Below the pieces are notes generated by a model. It did not search any database. It worked only from the letters and a program-made list of their open reading frames with translations, and was not told the origin of the DNA. The translations under genes and the position numbers were made by a program. From NCBI GenBank assembly GCA_964019155.1, contig OZ025244.1, positions 9,934,944-9,998,943 on the forward strand: a stretch of DNA of 64,000 nt, written 5' to 3'. The stretch is from Osedax fenrisi (taxonomy: Eukaryota; Annelida; Polychaeta; Sabellida; Siboglinidae). This document shows, in pieces, positions 39,042 through 64,000 of the stretch. The first letter of the stretch is position 1; each line of letters opens with the position of its first letter.

Positions 39042-39275
39042 ATTATATTACAAAATATATGTCCTGTATATATTTGTATACATGCACACATACCACCATG
39101 GTATACCATAATGTACAATATTCACATATATGTATACGTATATTATATATCGCATATGTGTATATAATGTATATATACATGCGTATACTCTGTATATACA
39201 CATTATTAAATCGTAATAGTTATTACATATTACTTATATTATAATATATAATATAATATACGTATATACATTTAC

Positions 39276-39335
<60 letters not shown>

Positions 39336-39594
39336 ACATGCCATACATGTAATATACGTGTCAAGCCAACTTCCGGTATATCATATCCTCGACTATTATA
39401 CCTATATATAGATATCGACTTATGCGTCTGAGACATCGAATGTTATATATAATACTTACTATATATTATATATTAACATCATAGTTTCGTAGATATTATT
39501 ATATAGTATACCTACTATATATATATTATAGTATATACTATAGTATACATATAGGATGACAAAAAAATACTTATATATGACGAGAATTAGATAG

Positions 39595-39634
<40 letters not shown>
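38426..39634. other. AT-rich stretch with palindromic TA/TG words
   Basis: Repeated ACATGTATAT and TATACCATGGTATA-type palindromes, one CACGTG at 38841, (TA)n at 39010-39040 and 39275-39330. No gene. Confidence 0.5.
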
Positions 39635-39636
<2 letters not shown>

Positions 39637-39822
39637 TACTATTTCATATTTAAAAATAAAATCATATGTTTCATATTACATATTAAATAATATATATATT
39701 ATTAGTATTAATAGTCTTCATGTTATAAATAACATATGAACAAATAATTAATACTAATACTATATATTATTTAATATTTAATATGAAACATATGATTTTA
39801 TTTTTAAATATGAAATAGTAAT
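39635..39822. repeat. ~188-bp near-perfect palindrome
   Basis: Arms 39635-39712 and 39747-39822 are near-perfect inverse copies (begin ATTACTATTTCATATTTAAA); the central 34 bases are also partly palindromic. It sits at the edge of a (TA)n run and could be a fold-back MITE. Confidence 0.85.
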
Positions 39823-39947
39823 ATGTATACATCATATATAATGAAGTTAAATAAATTAAAATAATTTAGTTATTATTAAATTAATTTTAAATCCAATTTT
39901 AATAAAATAATATTCTTTCATATGTTAATTTAATCTCATCACTATAG

Positions 39948-39978
<31 letters not shown>

Positions 39979-40059
39979 TCCACTTATAATAAAATATAAT
40001 AATAACATAAAACACACATATAATTATGAATTGATAAAATCATATAAAATAAAACATAT

Positions 40060-40310
40060 TGTAATAATGGATAATATAATCAGAAGTGCAAGTTTCCGTA
40101 GAGGTCAATGTTTGGGTTTATTGATAGAATTTCTTATATTAGAAAGGATGGATTTAATAGAGGGTGCACCCGTGTGTGGGTACATTCCACGGAATGCATA
40201 ATGTAGGTCCAATGTAACTAAGGGACCATGGGTTTTCATTTGTAGGTGTAGTGTCCATGAATGACGTAATATAGGGGTATATATATACAGGTATACCTAT
40301 AGGGGGAGAA
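40060..40310 (-). pseudogene. Weak LINE 3' remnant
   Basis: Minus strand reads NENPWSLSYIGPTLCIPWNV then breaks, resembling the YIGPKLWNSLP ending of LINE proteins seen at 52150-52440. Heavily mutated; assignment is tentative. Confidence 0.35.
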
Positions 40311-40644
40311 GGTAATCATAGTTTCTATGTATAAGAGGAAATATCGTATTGCTATATAAGTATATACAGTATAATACATGTGATCTATTATGGCAATAAC
40401 TACCACTCATAATTAACTGCATTGTGGAAAACACATAACCATGGTTATATGTATATACAATTACTATAATATTGTATAAAAACTATAGGTATATAAATAT
40501 ATATATATAAACCTATATGTTTACCCATAGTATAGTATAGTATATATAACGTTACATGTACGTTCTCTATTGTGTGAACAAATATAAAAAATATATAATA
40601 AAATATATATAAGAATAATAATAAATCAGTTGAACATTATACCA

Positions 40645-40946
40645 TTACAAATAATAAAATGAATTGTAACGAATTAATAATAATACATTAGATTTAAACG
40701 ACGAATAATTTAAATTAGTTCTTAATGGTACAGGTAACGCATTCCATAGACCAGCTGAAATTACACTGAAAGATCGTTTACTATTGATATCTAGCTAAAA
40801 TCTAAAAGCTAGCTTACATTTCTTCTTTTGTAATAGCCAAGTGGAAGAGTTTCTTAGATCTCTCTTGTAAACTTTAAATTTTAGAATATCATTTAAATAA
40901 CTCGGAAGACGATGCAATAATGTATACATGACATAACTAATGATTA

Positions 40947-40993
<47 letters not shown>

Positions 40994-41013
40994 AGAGAGA
41001 GAGAGAAATACAT
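40645..41013 (-). pseudogene. LINE C-terminal fragment (CR1/L2-like)
   Basis: One minus-strand frame reads LLHRLPSYLNDILKFKVYKR, a stop (TAG) after KLAFRF, then SKRSFSVISAGLWNALPVPL and SFKSNVLLLIRYNSFYYL with a terminal TAA (40645-40647). LPSYL..., RSFSVxxxxLWNxLP and a basic/hydrophobic end are the normal order at the C-terminus of CR1/L2-type LINE proteins. Only one internal stop and no frameshift, so it is relatively young. Its upstream part ends in a (TA)n run (40950-40990). Confidence 0.72.
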
Positions 41014-41285
41014 AATAATGTATTATATTTTTCTGAATATAATATAAATTGTTACTAATTTATATATTTGACATATTTTTTAAAAATATATGTTAAAATA
41101 TATTATATATAATATATGTACTATATCGTATATATATATATATATAATTTGTATATATCGCATACATAAAATGTATAGTATACATTATGTTTAGTTAATA
41201 GTATATATTTAACCTATATGGTTACACAATTAAATACAATTATTTAATATTAAAGATAATACTATATTTTCTATAAAATAGAACA

Positions 41286-41322
<37 letters not shown>

Positions 41323-41429
41323 ATTGATATTTAAACTTATCCATAGATTCACTTTACCTATTAATGGACACATATTATGAATCAGGAGTAAATAATTCGT
41401 CAATTATTCATAGTAAGAAATTACGAAAA

Positions 41430-41800
41430 TAGAGATATAGAGAGCCTTTAAAGGCGGTTTCTTGTCGAGCAGACGACCTGCTATGGATTCGTCGAATGGA
41501 GTCACGTGATGAACACACGCCGACCAATGGCGACGTCTGGGGGCGTATCCATGGGCGTTCCTCGAGCGCTGGGCCGGGCGTTAGTCGGTCAGGAAGTCTC
41601 ATTACTTCCTGTACCGCGAGCAGTTCCGGTATAGTCAGGTTAGCCGATACGTGAAACGTTTCCGATGTTCTCTAGTTTCTCCTAGACGAGTTTCACCTAT
41701 TTATATTACTTATGCTCTGGCGCGCATGCGTTTTATATCACGTGGCATCGCGTTGTGTACGTTTCACGGCGAGTAGTTAAAACACTACCGTTATATCGAA
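41430..41800 (+). promoter_or_regulatory. GC-rich island, probable ETS-gene promoter, with inverted ETS sites
   Basis: The island lies about 270-640 bp upstream of the first recognised ETS-gene codon and contrasts sharply with AT-rich surroundings. It contains GACCAATGG (CCAAT box), GAGTCACGTGATG and ATCACGTGGCATCG (E-boxes), GGCGCGCATGCG (NRF1-like), and the inverted pair CAGGAAGT (41590-41597) and ACTTCCTG (41604-41611), plus AGTTCCGGT (41632-41640). The GGAA core pairs are consensus ETS binding sites. A start site here is inferred; no TATA box is placed. A 64-codon minus-strand frame within it has no recognisable family and is discounted. Confidence 0.5.
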
Positions 41801-42072
41801 TACATATCATCTATATGCGCGCTATACATGTGTGATTTTAGTTAATCTATTTATAGTTCTATATATATATATCGCCGATTATCCTTATTAGGCTATATGC
41901 TAATAATAACTCTACTTATTATTATATAGTTATATATATATATAGTAATATATATAAATATAGTTATAACGATAGATATCATGCGCACTTTACAATTGAT
42001 ACCAGTACCTTATTTGTGTCGATAACACCAGCTAGTCTAGTATAGTCTAACGTGTTCCCTAACACCCCCAGA

Positions 42073-62720
<20,648 letters not shown>

Positions 62721-64000
62721 GCGACAGGGAAGCTGGAACTACCACGTGATCAGTTAACATCCTATTGACACGCCCCTAATGTACACGCCCCCTCCGTCTC
62801 TCTCTCTCTCGTTATCTATCGTTATCTCTATGTACCTTAATCTCTATCTTTTGACGAACCACATCCGAGAGAAGATTGAACTCTTCCACGTGACCAACAA
62901 CGATATCGTAACGCGTACAGAGTATTACGTAACACGATAATCACTCGACCGTGACCGCGTTAATCACGTGTGGAGGTCACGCATGAGTGATTTCGCTCAA
63001 ACTGGTTCGATGTCGCGATACATATGTCCTAATTCGATCGATATGGATATCGTTGCAACTGATCAGCCCTCGCTTAGCCTATAAATAGACTATAGCCCAC
63101 ACACAACATATCTATAAATGACTATAGTCAACACTAAGTCGCTAAGAGTCTACGAAATGGTGGAAGGTCTAATACTATCGAGGACATATCGGATAATGTC
63201 CTCGATGCTAATACTCATCTCCGATCACGTGGTATCACCAAGGACATGTCCTCGAGAGGACACGATGAACTATCTCTCTCTCCGGCGATCTGTGTAAATA
63301 CTCACCTTTGTTTTAATCGAATATTACGTAATCGTTACATCATAGCGATGTTACATCATAAGGAGGCGTACGGTTATAGCGCGCACCCCTCTGTACTACC
63401 TTATGCGTATAGACATGCGCTATAATACTCTCCCTATATAGAGTGCGGCGCATGCGTAGAATACGAAGCGTCTCGCTACATCTCGCTATATCTCTTTATA
63501 TCTCGAGCGCGAGCACAATCTCCCGCCAGTCAGCTATCTAGTCATCAATGTCGTAGTTGTAGTCAGTGCTTATTAGCGCATCTCTTATTCGTATTATTAT
63601 TTACTAGTCAACCGAATCACGTGGTCACGTAGTCTCGTGGTCACGTGGTCACGTAGTCTCGTGGTCACGTGTCACAAACCTAGAGTACTGCAGTGTGTAC
63701 GCTATAGCGTGTACTATAGCGGCTGAGTTACCGAAGTAAAACCACGTGATGTTACGTAATTCCATGTGATTCGCGGCATTTGTGAGTTACGTCGATATTA
63801 CGTAATAACATGTGTACTTTAGCCCAATGAAACACTCGTTTACAACATCGAGGTGACATTGAGGTACGTCAGCACTCGGTTTCAACGATTATAATTTCGC
63901 TTTCATCTCGTTTATCGTAGAATATATATTATTTTATTTTTCGAATGAAATGCTTTATTCGTGTGTAATATATGTACAAAAGAAGCGTACACCATTTATA
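62721..64000 (+). other. ERG: ETS gene 3' flank / probable 3' UTR, CG-containing
   Basis: GC-richer than the introns, with about eight CACGTG and several TTACGTAA words, a stem-loop pair (63177-63206, 63231-63252), a (TC)n run near 62801-62812, and a 24-bp tandem repeat (63616-63672). No AATAAA on the + strand was found after the stop, so the transcript end is not located. No other gene recognised. Confidence 0.5.
63616..63672. repeat. 24-bp tandem repeat rich in CACGTG
   Basis: Two full units and a partial of TCACGTGGTCACGTAGTCTC plus GTGG. Each unit has one CACGTG and one CACGTA. Confidence 0.88.

Overview
The window looks like part of an animal nuclear genome: very AT-rich, intron-rich, crowded with (TA)n and trinucleotide microsatellites, MITEs, tRNA-derived SINEs and dead LINE fragments. 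The kingdom call rests on spliced exons with GT-AG junctions and on an ETS transcription factor of the ERG/FLI1 type, a family confined to animals. There are no operons and no bacterial features. The repeat families and the intron positions inside the ETS domain suggest a non-vertebrate, but I cannot name the taxon.

Two real genes are visible, both on the + strand. At the left edge are the last two coding exons (1227-1310 and 3848-3961) of a USB1/Mpn1-type U6 snRNA phosphodiesterase; the rest lies left of the window. At the right is an ERG/FLI1-type ETS gene. Six exons (42073-42139, 58075-58193, 59346-59461, 60787-60919, 62107-62179, 62602-62720) join in perfect phase into a 208-residue reading frame that contains the complete ETS domain and a Pro/His-rich C-terminal tail. 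Its likely promoter is a GC-rich island at 41430-41800 with paired ETS sites. No PNT domain is visible, so this may be a short isoform or further exons may have been missed.

The stretch between the genes (about 4-41 kb), and the 16-kb first ETS intron, are mobile-element territory. The main families are: (1) TA-flanked elements with GGGGAAA termini in three sequence families, one copy 6.5 kb long and carrying a restriction-like-endonuclease LINE; (2) elements with CCCAGC termini and AGCAGCATAA arrays, one apparently 3.7 kb long; (3) CAGTCAACTC-terminated, TA-flanked MITEs; (4) one hAT-type MITE with an 8-bp target duplication; (5) four tRNA-derived SINEs plus 3' fragments; (6) an APE-type LINE broken by two later insertions, and many LINE C-terminal/3' fragments, two of which run into (ATC)n tails. 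GC-rich islands with clustered CACGTG, TTACGTAA, CRE-like and nuclear-receptor half-site motifs punctuate the AT-rich background.

The most unusual observations are: a ~105-115 bp minisatellite in ETS intron 3 whose unit carries a 3' splice site and the head of the next exon, giving an in-frame decoy exon; a stronger competing donor inside the ETS domain that would frameshift the message; a splice acceptor whose polypyrimidine tract looks like a MITE terminus; and the three-family GGGGAAA element group, two families of which share an internal core.
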